A DNA stretch of 64,000 bases from Chryseobacterium piscicola (GTDB taxonomy: Bacteria; Bacteroidota; Bacteroidia; Flavobacteriales; Weeksellaceae): the NCBI RefSeq assembly GCF_900156685.1, contig NZ_FTOJ01000001.1, positions 744,001 through 808,000 of the forward strand, read 5' to 3'. Each line of letters opens with the position of its first letter. Within the stretch, counting starts at the first letter, position 1. The notes beneath the pieces are model-generated. The model saw nothing but the letters and a program-made list of their open reading frames with translations. It had not been told where the DNA came from and did not search any database. Position numbers and translations under genes: made by a program. Positions 1 through 10,063 of the stretch are shown in pieces.

Positions 1-1
1 A

Positions 2-2560
2 TCTTGGAAAGGAAAATCGGTGAATATCGTTTTTGAAGGTTCAATGACGGACACCGAAGTGAAAATCAACGGTAAATTGGCAGGAGCAATTCATCAAGGC
101 GCTTTTTATGAATTTAAATATGATATTTCTGATAAAATCCTATTCGGAAAAGACAATATTCTCGAAATTAAAGTTTCAAAAATGTCTGCTGATAAATCAG
201 TCAACAATGCAGAACGTTTGGCTGATTATTGGATTTTAGGTGGAATTTTCAGACCGGTTTATCTAGAAGCAAATCCAAATGAGAACATTTCATCAACATC
301 AATTGATGCCAAAGCAGACGGCAGTTTCCGTTCGAATATTCATTTAAAAGCAATCCAATCGGTCAATAATTTAAAGGTTGAAATTTTTGATTCTAAAAAT
401 AATTTAGTAGGAGAATCTCAGATTCAAATTCATAAAGGAGATACTTTAAAACAGATTCAGTTTTCGGTTAACAATCCAAAACTGTGGACAGCTGAAACAC
501 CCAATTTGTACAAAGCTAAATTCAGTTTAAATAAAAACAAAAAAAACATCTTCTATAGCGAAGAAAAATTCGGTTTCCGCACGATTGAAATCCGAAAAGG
601 TGACGGAATTTACGTCAACGGAACCAAAATCAAAATAAAAGGCATCAACCGACACGCTTGGTGGCCAGAAACTGGAAGAACGGTCAATAAAAACATCGAT
701 TTGATGGACGTTCAGCTCATCAAGGAAATGAATATGAATGCCGTTCGCTGTTCGCATTATCCACCCAATAAATCCTTCCTTCAGATTTGTGATTCTTTAG
801 GTTTGTATGTTTTGGATGAATTGGCAGGTTGGCAAAAAAAATACAGCACCGAAGTTGGCAAAAAACTCGTGAAAGAAATGGTTACGAGAGATGCCAATCA
901 TCCTTCCATCATTTTCTGGAGCAACGGAAACGAAGGCGGGCATAATTTTGATTTAGATAAAGAATATGCAAAATACGACTTGTCAAACCGTCCTGTCATT
1001 CACGCACATCACAAACCTGGAAATGCTTTCAACGGTATCGACTGCAACCACTACGAAGACTATTACAGTACAAAAAAAATCTTTGAAGGTGAAAATATTT
1101 ATATGCCGACCGAATTTCTCCACGCCCAGGATGATGGCGGTGGCGGAACATCTTTGGCAGATTATTGGGAACTTCACTGGAAATCCAAAAATGGCGCAGG
1201 TGGCTTTCTTTGGGCGTTTGCAGATGAAGGTTTGGCACGAACCGATTTTAATAATCAAATCGATGTAAACGCGATTAACGCTCCGGACGGAGTTGTGGGA
1301 CCTCATCGTGAGAAAGAAGGAAGTTTCTATGCCATCCGAGAAATTTACAGTCCGGTAAAAGTTGATTTAAAAATAGTACCGAATGATTTTAACGAAATCA
1401 TTCCTGTTGAAAACCGCTATCATTTTACCAATTTAAATGAATGTAAGTTTGAATGGAAATTGGTAAAGTTTAAAACGCCTTTTTCATCAGAATCTGGTTT
1501 TGATTTGATTCAAAAAGGAAAAGCAGAATCTCCGAATATTAAACCAACAGAAAAAGGAAATATCAACCTCAATCTTCCTGCGAACTGGAAAGAAAATGAA
1601 GGTTTATTATTAACTGCAACTGACAAATTCGGTAAAGAAATTTATACCTGGACTTGGAAGATTCAGTCTAATGATGATATTTCAAAACAGTTTAGAAAAG
1701 GGTTAATCAAAGAATTTTCTGTCTCAGTTATAGAAAAAGATTCATTATTCATCTTAAAATCAGACGAGAAAGAATTTTCTTTCGGGAAAAAAGACGGATT
1801 ATTAAAGACAGTCATTTTAGACAAAAAAAGCAAAAAAATGACGTTCAGAAATGGACCAGTTTTCGTGAACGGAAAAATGGAGTTGTCATCCATCAAATCT
1901 TTTACAGAAGCACAAAATCAATTGATTGAGGTAAAATATAAAGACGGAAATAAAATTATTTGGAAACTCAATCCAAATGGAATTTTAGAACTAAATTATG
2001 AATATTCGTTATCTGGAAATTATCAGTTCGCAGGCGTTAGTTTTGATTATCCCGAAAATTATGTTATCAGCGCAAAATGGTTGGGCAAAGGTCCATATCA
2101 CGTTTGGAAAAACAGAACTCAAGGACAAACTTATAATGTATGGCAAAATTTGAGAAACTCAACCCGAACTGGCGTTTCGCCTTTGATTTATCCTGAATTT
2201 AAAGGTTATTTTGATAATGTTTCTTGGTTGCAACTGAATACCGCAGAAGGAAAAATCACCGTTGGTACAAAAGAAGAAAAAATGTTCGTGAGACTTTTTG
2301 ATTTTTATGGAATCTACGGTGCTGAAGGTTTTCCGAAATTGCCAGCGGGAAATATTTCGTTTTTAGATGCGATTCCGCCATTGGGAACTGTTTTAGCTTT
2401 TAATATTAATAATGAAACCTCAACTTTAGGTCCTGAAAGTGAGCCCAATCATTTGAACGGAACTTTTAAAAGAACTTTATACTTTTACTTTGGTTTGCCA
2501 GATTTTGAGAATGAAAATAAGCAGTTTACAATGCCCAAAGAAAATATTTTAACTGATTAA
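2..2560 (+). CDS. Glycoside hydrolase family 2 beta-galactosidase-like enzyme (5' partial)
   Basis: Retaining exo-glycosidase, most likely removing beta-linked galactose from rhamnogalacturonan side chains. The open frame runs from base 2 with no stop. A GTG exists at base 20, but the first residues (SWKGKSVNIVFEGS) already lie inside the GH2 sugar-binding jelly roll, so roughly 100 N-terminal residues, including any signal peptide, lie outside the window. Counting from that GTG, the sugar-binding domain ends near residue 85, an immunoglobulin-like domain follows to about 190, and the TIM barrel follows with the acid/base Glu in GNEGG (about E305) and the likely nucleophile in PTEFLHAQ (about E365). 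A long C-terminal beta domain follows. The next gene starts one base after the stop, so both are probably cotranscribed. Exact substrate is inferred from the rhamnogalacturonan context. Confidence 0.85.
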   Translation, partial: SWKGKSVNIVFEGSMTDTEVKINGKLAGAIHQGAFYEFKYDISDKILFGKDNILEIKVSKMSADKSVNNAERLADYWILGGIFRPVYLEANPNENISSTSIDAKADGSFRSNIHLKAIQSVNNLKVEIFDSKNNLVGESQIQIHKGDTLKQIQFSVNNPKLWTAETPNLYKAKFSLNKNKKNIFYSEEKFGFRTIEIRKGDGIYVNGTKIKIKGINRHAWWPETGRTVNKNIDLMDVQLIKEMNMNAVRCSHYPPNKSFLQICDSLGLYVLDELAGWQKKYSTEVGKKLVKEMVTRDANHPSIIFWSNGNEGGHNFDLDKEYAKYDLSNRPVIHAHHKPGNAFNGIDCNHYEDYYSTKKIFEGENIYMPTEFLHAQDDGGGGTSLADYWELHWKSKNGAGGFLWAFADEGLARTDFNNQIDVNAINAPDGVVGPHREKEGSFYAIREIYSPVKVDLKIVPNDFNEIIPVENRYHFTNLNECKFEWKLVKFKTPFSSESGFDLIQKGKAESPNIKPTEKGNINLNLPANWKENEGLLLTATDKFGKEIYTWTWKIQSNDDISKQFRKGLIKEFSVSVIEKDSLFILKSDEKEFSFGKKDGLLKTVILDKKSKKMTFRNGPVFVNGKMELSSIKSFTEAQNQLIEVKYKDGNKIIWKLNPNGILELNYEYSLSGNYQFAGVSFDYPENYVISAKWLGKGPYHVWKNRTQGQTYNVWQNLRNSTRTGVSPLIYPEFKGYFDNVSWLQLNTAEGKITVGTKEEKMFVRLFDFYGIYGAEGFPKLPAGNISFLDAIPPLGTVLAFNINNETSTLGPESEPNHLNGTFKRTLYFYFGLPDFENENKQFTMPKENILTD

Positions 2561-2561
2561 A

Positions 2562-3884
2562 ATGCAGAATTGGATTATATTTTTAACGATTTTTTTAGGT
2601 TCGTTTCTATTTGCACAACAGACGACTTTCAAGTTTGATTTTGGTGGCGATAGAAATGAAAGCGGTTTTATTACCATCACATCAATCTCAAAATTTGATA
2701 AAAAAGTAGGTTACGGGTTTATGGATATTTCCGATTTGAAATCTGTTGAAAACGGTGGGAATGCTTTGACGGGAGATTTTATTACCAGCAACAAACCATT
2801 TTATTTTTCAGTGGCAATTCCCGAAGGTAATTATGATATTCAATTAAATCTTGGCGATACAAAGGGAACTTCGGAAACAACAGTGCGTGTAGAAAACCGG
2901 CGTATGATGCTCAATAACGTCAAAACTAAAAAAGGAGAAATCTTTGAAAAACAGATTAGCGTTCACCTGAAAGACAGCATTATTCGAAATCAGGAAGGTA
3001 CTCAAATTGGAATTGTAAAATTGAAACCTAGAGAAAGGAAATATTTGCACTGGGACAACCTGCTGACGATTGAATTTAATGGCAAAGCTCCAAAAGTTTG
3101 CTCGGTTATCATTCAGCCTAATAAAAAGGCTAAAACTATCTATATCACAGGAGATTCCACAGTTGTAGATGCACAGTATGAACCTTGGGCATCTTGGGGA
3201 CAAATGTTGCCCTATTTTTTTGTTCCAAATGAAGTGGTGATTGCCAATTATGCCGAAAGTGGAGAAACGCTGAAAGCCTTTGAAGATCGCCACAGGATTG
3301 ATAAAATTTGGAACAAGATAAAACCTGGAGATTATCTGTTCGTGCAGTTTGGGCACAACGACCAAAAAGCAGGCAACAGTACGAAGTCCGGTTACAGAAA
3401 AAGATTAAAAGATTGGATTTTGAAGGCCAAAGAATTGGGAGCAACTCTAATTTTAATTACATCAATGAACCGAAGAGTTTTTGATGGGAATAGTAAAATC
3501 CTGAATACATTAGATGATTTTCCAGATGCAATGCGTGAAATTGCGAAAGAAGAAAACGTTGATTTAATCGATTTGAATGCTTTGAGCAAAACCTTGTTTG
3601 AAGCGATGGGACCGGAGGCAGCGAAGAAAGCATTTGTGCATTATCCTGCAAACTCATATCCCAATCAACCTAATTCTTTGGCTGATGACACACACTTCAA
3701 CACGTATGGAGCCTACGAATTGGCACAATGTGTCGTAAAATCTATTGTTGACCAAAATTTACCGTTAAAGAAATATATTTCAAAAAGTTATAAAAGTTTT
3801 AATCCCAATAAACCCGATGACGTAGAAAAATTTCACTGGCCAGAATCTATCTTTATGGAATCTTTAAAACCTGATGGGAATTAA
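2562..3884 (+). CDS. Rhamnogalacturonan acetylesterase (CE12-type SGNH hydrolase) with N-terminal beta domain
   Basis: Secreted esterase expected to remove acetyl groups from the rhamnogalacturonan backbone so that lyases can act. A signal peptide ends near residue 19 (LFAQQ). Residues about 20-185 form a beta-rich, carbohydrate-binding-like domain. The SGNH domain then shows the nucleophile block GDSTV (S199), the block III motif FGHND (263-267) and the C-terminal Asp-x-x-His block in DDTHFN (D375, H378). These blocks match the family that includes YesT/RhgT. It starts one base after the GH2 stop and is followed by a gene-free stretch with a repeat. A second, single-domain esterase of the same family lies at 10064, so the locus has two, perhaps with different acetyl positions or substrates. 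Confidence 0.85.
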   Translation: MQNWIIFLTIFLGSFLFAQQTTFKFDFGGDRNESGFITITSISKFDKKVGYGFMDISDLKSVENGGNALTGDFITSNKPFYFSVAIPEGNYDIQLNLGDTKGTSETTVRVENRRMMLNNVKTKKGEIFEKQISVHLKDSIIRNQEGTQIGIVKLKPRERKYLHWDNLLTIEFNGKAPKVCSVIIQPNKKAKTIYITGDSTVVDAQYEPWASWGQMLPYFFVPNEVVIANYAESGETLKAFEDRHRIDKIWNKIKPGDYLFVQFGHNDQKAGNSTKSGYRKRLKDWILKAKELGATLILITSMNRRVFDGNSKILNTLDDFPDAMREIAKEENVDLIDLNALSKTLFEAMGPEAAKKAFVHYPANSYPNQPNSLADDTHFNTYGAYELAQCVVKSIVDQNLPLKKYISKSYKSFNPNKPDDVEKFHWPESIFMESLKPDGN

Positions 3885-3903
3885 ATTTATAAACGAAAAA
3901 TGA

Positions 3904-3995
3904 AGTCCTGAAAAGACGTTATCAAAAGCATTGGGTGAAGCGTAATGATAAAAATGAAAGTAATTGTAAACGAGCCCTGAAGGGCGAGATCAGAA
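3904..3995 (+). repeat. Dispersed palindromic intergenic element, family A, copy 1
   Basis: Gene-free spacer between the esterase and GH106 genes. It holds the string TCCTGAAAAGACG, then GCATTGGGTGAAGCG, then a short palindrome GAGCCCTGAAGGGCGAGATCA. The same order of parts recurs at 8025-8113 and, heavily amplified, at 21775-22466. The GCCCTGAAGGGC core can fold as a small hairpin. The remainder of the spacer up to 4146 is AT-rich with two copies of a TTGTGGTTAA-like string and no clear gene. Confidence 0.7.
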
Positions 3996-4146
3996 AAGGT
4001 TTTCGAAAAAAAATCTTTGATTTTTAAAACTAATGTGTTCATCTCAAAAGCCGAATCACTCACTTAAAAATAACTAATGTGTCCCAAAATTTTTGTGACT
4101 TTTGTGGTTAATTTAAAAGTCATTGTGGTTAAATTAAAAAGTAAAA

Positions 4147-6939
4147 ATGAATTTCAAGAATATCATAAAACTCAGTGTCATCTGTTTTGCCTTCGGAAAT
4201 CTATCCGCACAAAATCTCTCCGCACAAAATCCTTGGCCAAAAACCAACGAGACTGCAAAACCCTGGACCCGCTGGTGGTGGATGGGAAGCGCTGTTGATG
4301 AAAAAGGATTGGACAAACAATTGACAGCTTTGAATAATGCAGGTTTTGGAGGCGTAGAAATCGTTCCGATCTACGGCGCAAAAGGTTTTGAAAATCGATA
4401 CCTCAATTATCTTTCCCCAGAATGGATGAAAATGCTTCAGTTCACTACCAATAAAGCTAAAAGCCTCAATATGGGCGTTGATATGGCAGTCGGAACTGGC
4501 TGGCCAATTGGTGGTCCACAAGTTGATGACCAAAATGCTGCAACGAAAATGATTGTTCAGACCTACAAGATTTCATCAGGTGAAATATTTTCAGATAAAA
4601 TTGTTCTGAAAGATGAAAAACAGAAGAATTTGAAAACCATAAAACTAGATGTTGTAACCGCCTACAATGAAAAAAATGAAGCAGTAGTTTTAACCGATAA
4701 AGTAAATGCTGATGGCTCTTTAACCTGGAAACCAACTTCAGGAAAGTGGATGATCTACGCAGTTTTCGCTGGCAAAACTTTGCAAAAAGTAAAACGTGCA
4801 GCTCCGGGTGGCGAAGGCTATACTTTAGACCATTTTTCGCCTTACGCAACGAAAGATTATCTGAAAACTTTTGATAATGCTTTTGGAAATTCAAACTACG
4901 GAATCCGTTCTTTTTTTAATGACAGTTATGAGGTTTATAATGCCGATTGGACGCCGGATTTTTTAAATGAATTCAAAAAAAGACGAAATTACGATTTAGG
5001 TCTTTACATTAAATATTTAGTTGGAAATGAGGAAAATGAAATCGCAGGAAGAGTAAAATCCGATTACAGAGAAACTTTAAATGAGTTGATTTTAAACAAT
5101 TTCACAAAAGACTTCACCAACTGGGCGCATTCCAAAAACTCAAAAAATACCAACCAAGCTCATGGTTCACCAGGGAATTTGCTGGATTTATATGCTGCAG
5201 TAGATATTCCTGAATCTGAAACTTTCGGAAGCTCTGTTTTTGATATTCCAGGCTTAAAAAGAGATACTGCGGATATTCAAAAATCAGATAGGCCGGATTT
5301 TATTATGTTGAAATTTGCCTCTTCGGCAGCGAACGTAACTGGCAAGAAATTAACTTCCAACGAAACTTTTACCTGGCTTACAGAGCATTTCAAAACCGCT
5401 TGGTCACAGGCAAAACCAGAATTGGAACAGGTTTTTTTATCAGGAATCAACCACATTTTTTACCACGGAACTACCTATACACCGGCTGATGTTAAGTTTC
5501 CAGGATGGTTGTTTTATGCCTCCACGAATTTTGTACCAGAGAACAGTTTGTGGCCTCATTTGAAAGGATTAAATTCTTATATCGAACGGACGCAATCTGT
5601 TTTGCAAAACGGAAAATCGGATAATGAACTGCTGATGTACTGGCCAATTTACGACCAATGGGCGAGTCCGAAAGGAAAGGATGTGACGTTCAAAGTTCAT
5701 AATGTTGAAAAATGGTTAGTGCCCACGCCGATGTATGAAAATCTGAATAAACTCAGTAAAATGGGCTATTCTCTTGATATGATTTCTGATAAAATGATTG
5801 GCGAATCCAAGCTGGAAAATCAAAAAATTCAGGTTTCGAAAGATGGTTCAGCTTATCAGGTTTTAATAGTCCCTGAACTGACGTATTTGCCGGAATCTAC
5901 CTTGAAAAACCTAATAGATTTGGCTCAAAACGGGGCATCCATTATTTTTCAAAATGAACCGAAAGAGGTCAATGGAAATTTTGAACTTGATAGAAGAAGA
6001 ACTGAATTAAAGTCTCTTTGGAATCAGATTCAGTTTCAAAATCAGACTGGAAATTTGAAAATGGCAAGCTTCGGAAAAGGTAAAATTGTTGTAAGCTCGG
6101 ATGTGGCGAAAGCTTTAGAATATTTAAAAATTGAAAGAGAAAAACTAACAGACACGGGATTGAAATTTGTGAGAAGACAATTTGACGGAGGAAAATATTA
6201 CTACATCGTCAATCACACGTCCAAGCAAATCAATCAAAATATTCCGTTAAATTTTACAGGAAAGCAAGTCACTTTGATGAATCCAGAAAATGGAGATTAC
6301 GGACTAGCCGAGACTCAGAATAATTCAGTGAGAGTTCAGTTAAAATCAGGAGAATCCTTAATCATAAAAAATACCGAAGATATTTACACCTCGATTCCCA
6401 ATTGGTATTACGCTGAAAAAACCGATATGCCGATCACTTTAGACCAACCTTGGCAACTCTCTTTCAAAGAAGGTGGTCCCGAACTTCCGAAAACAAAAAC
6501 TTTGAAGAAACTGGAACCTTGGACCAACTTCACACAAGATGCTTCAACGCAGAGTTTTTCTGGAACCGGAGTTTACACAACCACTTTAAAATTGAAAAAG
6601 AAAAATGCAGACGATTATCTCTTGAAATTCGATAAACTCTATGAAAGTGCAAAAGTAATTGTAAATGGTCAGAATGCCGGAATTGTTTGGAGTATTCCGT
6701 ACGAAATCAACATCGGGAAATATCTTAAGAAAGGTAAAAATACCATTCAAATAGAAGTTTGTAACCTAATGGCGAACAGAATCCGAGAGATGGATCAAAA
6801 AAAAATCCAGTGGCGAAATTACCAAGAAATCAATTTTGTGAATATAAACTACAAGCCTTTTGACGCATCCCACTGGAAAATACAACCTTCTGGTTTGGAT
6901 GGCGAGATTCAATTAATTCCAATACATTTTGCAAAATAA
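4147..6939 (+). CDS. Glycoside hydrolase family 106 alpha-L-rhamnosidase
   Basis: Inverting exo-enzyme that removes terminal alpha-L-rhamnose from rhamnogalacturonan fragments. The protein is 930 residues. A signal peptide runs to about residue 21-27, where the string NLSAQ is duplicated by a short direct DNA repeat, giving two possible cleavage points. The N-terminal GH106 signature is strong (WTRWWWMGSAVDEKGL, then GFGGVEIVPIYGAKG and VGTGWPIGGPQV). The central barrel and the C-terminal GH2-like sugar-binding jelly roll (near FDKLYESAKVIVNGQNAG, about residue 830) agree with the BT0986-type architecture. The next gene follows after 9 bases, so the two are likely cotranscribed. The preceding 260-base spacer could hold a promoter, but I could not identify one with confidence. 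Confidence 0.87.
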   Translation: MNFKNIIKLSVICFAFGNLSAQNLSAQNPWPKTNETAKPWTRWWWMGSAVDEKGLDKQLTALNNAGFGGVEIVPIYGAKGFENRYLNYLSPEWMKMLQFTTNKAKSLNMGVDMAVGTGWPIGGPQVDDQNAATKMIVQTYKISSGEIFSDKIVLKDEKQKNLKTIKLDVVTAYNEKNEAVVLTDKVNADGSLTWKPTSGKWMIYAVFAGKTLQKVKRAAPGGEGYTLDHFSPYATKDYLKTFDNAFGNSNYGIRSFFNDSYEVYNADWTPDFLNEFKKRRNYDLGLYIKYLVGNEENEIAGRVKSDYRETLNELILNNFTKDFTNWAHSKNSKNTNQAHGSPGNLLDLYAAVDIPESETFGSSVFDIPGLKRDTADIQKSDRPDFIMLKFASSAANVTGKKLTSNETFTWLTEHFKTAWSQAKPELEQVFLSGINHIFYHGTTYTPADVKFPGWLFYASTNFVPENSLWPHLKGLNSYIERTQSVLQNGKSDNELLMYWPIYDQWASPKGKDVTFKVHNVEKWLVPTPMYENLNKLSKMGYSLDMISDKMIGESKLENQKIQVSKDGSAYQVLIVPELTYLPESTLKNLIDLAQNGASIIFQNEPKEVNGNFELDRRRTELKSLWNQIQFQNQTGNLKMASFGKGKIVVSSDVAKALEYLKIEREKLTDTGLKFVRRQFDGGKYYYIVNHTSKQINQNIPLNFTGKQVTLMNPENGDYGLAETQNNSVRVQLKSGESLIIKNTEDIYTSIPNWYYAEKTDMPITLDQPWQLSFKEGGPELPKTKTLKKLEPWTNFTQDASTQSFSGTGVYTTTLKLKKKNADDYLLKFDKLYESAKVIVNGQNAGIVWSIPYEINIGKYLKKGKNTIQIEVCNLMANRIREMDQKKIQWRNYQEINFVNINYKPFDASHWKIQPSGLDGEIQLIPIHFAK

Positions 6940-6948
6940 AAATTTAAT

Positions 6949-7785
6949 ATGACAAAAAATAGCATAAAAATATTCGCATTAGGAACTTTGCTCATATTCA
7001 GTTTTTCCAATGCTCAGCAGAAACCTAAAGTCGTGTTAGACAATTTTTTCAACAACGAAAAAAAGGAAAACAAAGAGACAAAAGTTCTTGAACCTTGGCA
7101 TTATACGTGGAACGACACCAGCAATGGCGGCTTTTCTTTATTGGGCGAAATCTTCACAAAACAAGGCGCACAAATCACAACACTTACTACCGCTCCTACC
7201 AAAAAAAAATTAAGTAACACCAATATTTACATCATCGTAGATCCAGATATTGACAAAGAAGCGTACGGCGGAAAGGCTAATCTGATTGACCCGACAAGCA
7301 TCAAAAACCTTACAGAATGGGTGAAAAAAGGCGGTGTTTTGGTTTTGATGAGCAACGATAAAGGCAATTCTGAGTTTGAAAATTTCAATAAACTGGCACA
7401 AGAGTTTGGAATTCATTTCAATGAAGACAGTTACAACCGCGTACAAAAAAGAGAATTTGAGCAAGGTAGAGTGATGATTCCTGCAGGAAATGAAGTGTTT
7501 TCTGAACAAAAATTATATATGAAAGAAGTAAGTTCCATCAACGTGATATCTCCTGCCAAACCCATTTTGATGGCAGAAGGGAAAAACATCGGAGCGATTG
7601 CAAAATTCGGCAAAGGGACGGTTTTCGCATTGGGCGACCCGTGGTGCTACAACGAGTATATCGACGGGAAAAAGTTACCCGCAGATTTTACCAATTTTCA
7701 GGCAACCGAAGAATGGGTGAAGTGGCTATTGAACCAAACTTCTAAAAAAACAATAACAAAAGTGCAATCGGTTGAAATTTTTTAA
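6949..7785 (+). CDS. Secreted DUF4350-type (glutamine-amidotransferase-fold) protein
   Basis: 278 residues with a signal peptide ending near residue 22 (FSNAQQ). The body resembles the DUF4350 family, which is often found beside or fused to GH105/GH88 unsaturated uronyl hydrolases in Bacteroidetes pectin loci. Recognisable parts are an early WHYTWNDTSNGGFS stretch, NTNIYIIVDPDI, a TEWVKKGGVLVLMSND segment typical of a flavodoxin-like or amidotransferase-like fold, and GKGTVFALGDPWCYNEY near the C-terminus. No catalytic Cys/His pair is evident, so an accessory or binding role is more likely than catalysis. Placed directly behind the rhamnosidase gene. Function is not established. Confidence 0.65.
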   Translation: MTKNSIKIFALGTLLIFSFSNAQQKPKVVLDNFFNNEKKENKETKVLEPWHYTWNDTSNGGFSLLGEIFTKQGAQITTLTTAPTKKKLSNTNIYIIVDPDIDKEAYGGKANLIDPTSIKNLTEWVKKGGVLVLMSNDKGNSEFENFNKLAQEFGIHFNEDSYNRVQKREFEQGRVMIPAGNEVFSEQKLYMKEVSSINVISPAKPILMAEGKNIGAIAKFGKGTVFALGDPWCYNEYIDGKKLPADFTNFQATEEWVKWLLNQTSKKTITKVQSVEIF

Positions 7786-7795
7786 AAGATTTATT

Positions 7796-7960
7796 TGGGC
7801 AGCTTAATCCGCCTTCCGCTCCCAATCTTTTTTGCAAACAATTTCAGTTTAAATAAAGCTTGAAGTCTTAGCAAAAAAGGATTTCCGCTCAAGTCGGGCT
7901 GCGAAAAGTAGAGGAACAAGATTCATCGATTCAAACTGAAAATAGAAAGTAAGAGATTCA
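7796..7960 (+). repeat. Dispersed intergenic element, family B, copy 1
   Basis: Part of a 390-base gene-free stretch. The element opens with GGGCAGCTTAATCCGCC and closes near 7903 with TCGGGCTGCG, so its ends are inverted (GCAGC/GCTGC). An inner inverted pair CTTTTTTGC/GCAAAAAAG suggests a long hairpin. A near copy, including the trailing string ATCGATT, lies at 21642-21758. Both copies sit immediately before a family A element, implying the two travel or arise together. Confidence 0.7.
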
Positions 7961-8024
7961 ACGGTAAAATCCTTTTTAAGAATACATAGATTCAACGCTT
8001 TAGAATGTGTTTAAAATTTCAAAA

Positions 8025-8113
8025 AACCCTGAAAGCGCTATGGCAATAGCATCGGGTGCAGCCCAATGACAAAAACGATAAATGTGAACCAGCCCTGAAA
8101 GGGCGACATCAAT
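8025..8113 (+). repeat. Dispersed palindromic intergenic element, family A, copy 2
   Basis: Order of parts: CCCTGAAAGCGCTATGG, AGCATCGGGTGCAGCCCAAT, about 20 AT-rich bases, then AGCCCTGAAAGGGCGACATC. The last part is a hairpin (GCCCT/AGGGC). It closely matches the terminal part of the tandem array at 22395-22466 and the copy at 3904. The remaining bases up to the lyase start at 8176 show no gene. No convincing promoter was identified. Confidence 0.7.
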
Positions 8114-8175
8114 TAATAAACATCTTAAAATAGGTTAGGAAATAGGCTTTAGTTAAAACTTACAAAATCAGAAGT

Positions 8176-10056
8176 ATGAATGTGAAATTCAAATTTATTT
8201 TAGTCGCATTGCTTTTTTCAGAACTCGTGCCTGCGCAAAGGCAAATGGAATATCTGAAACGAGGAATCGTTGCCATATCTTCAGACTCTGGCGTTTTTGT
8301 GAGTTGGCGTTTGCTCGGTACAGAACCTCAGGATACGCATTTTGATTTGTACAGAACCGGAAATAATGTAACCAAAAAACTGAATGAACAACCACTTTCA
8401 AAAGAAACGAATTTTTTAGATAAAACGGCAGACAAAGCAAAGAATTACACGTATTACGTCAAATCAAATACGCATGATCAATCGGTTGACATTGATTCTG
8501 CAAAATATGTCGCCAATCAAAAACCTTATTTTTTAATTCCCTTAAAAACACCCGCAGAATACACTCCCAATGATGCTTCTGTAGCAGATTTGGATGGAGA
8601 TGGTGAGTATGAAATCATTCTCCATCAAACGGGAAGATCAAAAGACAACAGCCAAAAAGGAGAGACAGATCCGCCAATTATTCAGGCTTATCAATTGGAT
8701 GGCAAACTTTTATGGGAAATCAATTTAGGCAAAAATATCAGAGAAGGAGCACATTACACACAGTTTTTAGTTTACGATTTAGACCAAGACGGAAAAGCTG
8801 AAATTGTAATGAAAACTGCCGACGGAAGCAAAGACGGGAAGGGGAAATTCATTGGTGACTCAACAAAAAATTACATCAACGAAAACGGAATGATTCTTTC
8901 CGGACCGGAATATCTGACCGTTTTTGACGGACAAACCGGCGCTGAAATTCATACTGTGAATTACCAAGTTCCAAGATTTGCAGACAGTTTAAATCCAACC
9001 AATGAAGAAATGACCGAAACTTGGGGCGACGCCAAAGGAAACCGACTGGATAGGTTTTTAGGAGCAGTCGCCTATCTGGATGGCAAAACACCGAGCGTCA
9101 TTATGTCCAGAGGATATTACACCAGAACGGCGATTGCAGCATGGGATTTTAAAAATAAAAAACTCAGTTTACGATGGCTGTTTGATACAGAAAGTTCGGA
9201 AGAAAATAAGCAATACCGCGGACAGGGAAATCATAATGTAAGTATTGCAGATGTAGATAACGACGGAAAAGATGAAATCGTTTTCGGAGCTATGACGGTT
9301 GATGACAACGGAGTAGTGTTGAACAGTACAGGCTATGGTCACGGAGATGCTTTGCACGTTGGAGATTTAGACCCTTCCAATCCGGGATTGGAAATTTTTG
9401 ATATTCAGGAAAGATTTGATGATGCAGGAGCGCATTTCAGAGACGGAAAAACAGGAAAGGTTGTATGGAAATTACCGTCTTTGGTTTATAGTGAAGCAAA
9501 CAAATTTCAGGGTCCGGGGAGAGGATTGTCTTTAAATATTGATCCTCGCTATGAAGGTTCAGAGTCTTGGGCAGCTGGTGCAGGCTTGAAAGGAACTTAC
9601 AATACAAAAGGAAAGAAAATCAGTGAGAAAAATCCATCTGCCAATATGGGAATTTATTGGGACGGCGATTTTCTGAGTGAAATTTTGGATGGTACCAACG
9701 TTTCAAAATGGGATTGGATGAAGGAAAAATCAAATTTAATTTTTGATGCTAAAAATTTTCAGTGTGAATCGAATAACGGCACCAAGAAAAATCCGGCTTT
9801 AGTGGTTGATTTGTTCGGAGACTGGCGTGAAGAAGTAATCTACAGAACGGCTGATAACAAGGAATTGAGGGTTTTCTCATCAACAATTCCTACAAACAAT
9901 AGATTGTACACTTTTATGCACAACCCGCAATATAGATTAAGCATCGTTTGGCAAAATGTAGGTTACAATCAGCCGCCCCATACAGATTATTATCTGGACG
10001 AATCGTTGAAAGAAATGCCAAAACCGAATATTATTACCAAAAATCTAAAAAAATAA
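8176..10056 (+). CDS. Rhamnogalacturonan lyase, polysaccharide lyase family 11
   Basis: Secreted lyase that cleaves the galacturonate-rhamnose backbone of rhamnogalacturonan I by beta-elimination, leaving an unsaturated uronate that the GH105 enzyme then removes. The 626-residue protein has a signal peptide ending near residue 20 (PAQRQ). The N-terminal fibronectin-like domain shows the PL11 start MEYLKRGIVAI and SWRLLGTEPQDTHFDLYR. An eight-bladed propeller with several calcium-binding DxDxDG-type loops follows (DLDGDGEYE, DLDQDGKAE, DVDNDGKDE). The C-terminal PHTDYYLDE stretch is typical of YesW/YesX-like lyases. The next gene starts 7 bases downstream, so this begins an operon of lyase, esterase and GH105. 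Confidence 0.9.
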   Translation: MNVKFKFILVALLFSELVPAQRQMEYLKRGIVAISSDSGVFVSWRLLGTEPQDTHFDLYRTGNNVTKKLNEQPLSKETNFLDKTADKAKNYTYYVKSNTHDQSVDIDSAKYVANQKPYFLIPLKTPAEYTPNDASVADLDGDGEYEIILHQTGRSKDNSQKGETDPPIIQAYQLDGKLLWEINLGKNIREGAHYTQFLVYDLDQDGKAEIVMKTADGSKDGKGKFIGDSTKNYINENGMILSGPEYLTVFDGQTGAEIHTVNYQVPRFADSLNPTNEEMTETWGDAKGNRLDRFLGAVAYLDGKTPSVIMSRGYYTRTAIAAWDFKNKKLSLRWLFDTESSEENKQYRGQGNHNVSIADVDNDGKDEIVFGAMTVDDNGVVLNSTGYGHGDALHVGDLDPSNPGLEIFDIQERFDDAGAHFRDGKTGKVVWKLPSLVYSEANKFQGPGRGLSLNIDPRYEGSESWAAGAGLKGTYNTKGKKISEKNPSANMGIYWDGDFLSEILDGTNVSKWDWMKEKSNLIFDAKNFQCESNNGTKKNPALVVDLFGDWREEVIYRTADNKELRVFSSTIPTNNRLYTFMHNPQYRLSIVWQNVGYNQPPHTDYYLDESLKEMPKPNIITKNLKK

Positions 10057-10063
10057 AACAGTA

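Noticed and set aside
20..22. GTG as start of the GH2 gene
   Set aside because: The frame is open to base 2 and the protein begins inside the sugar-binding domain, so the true start is outside the window.
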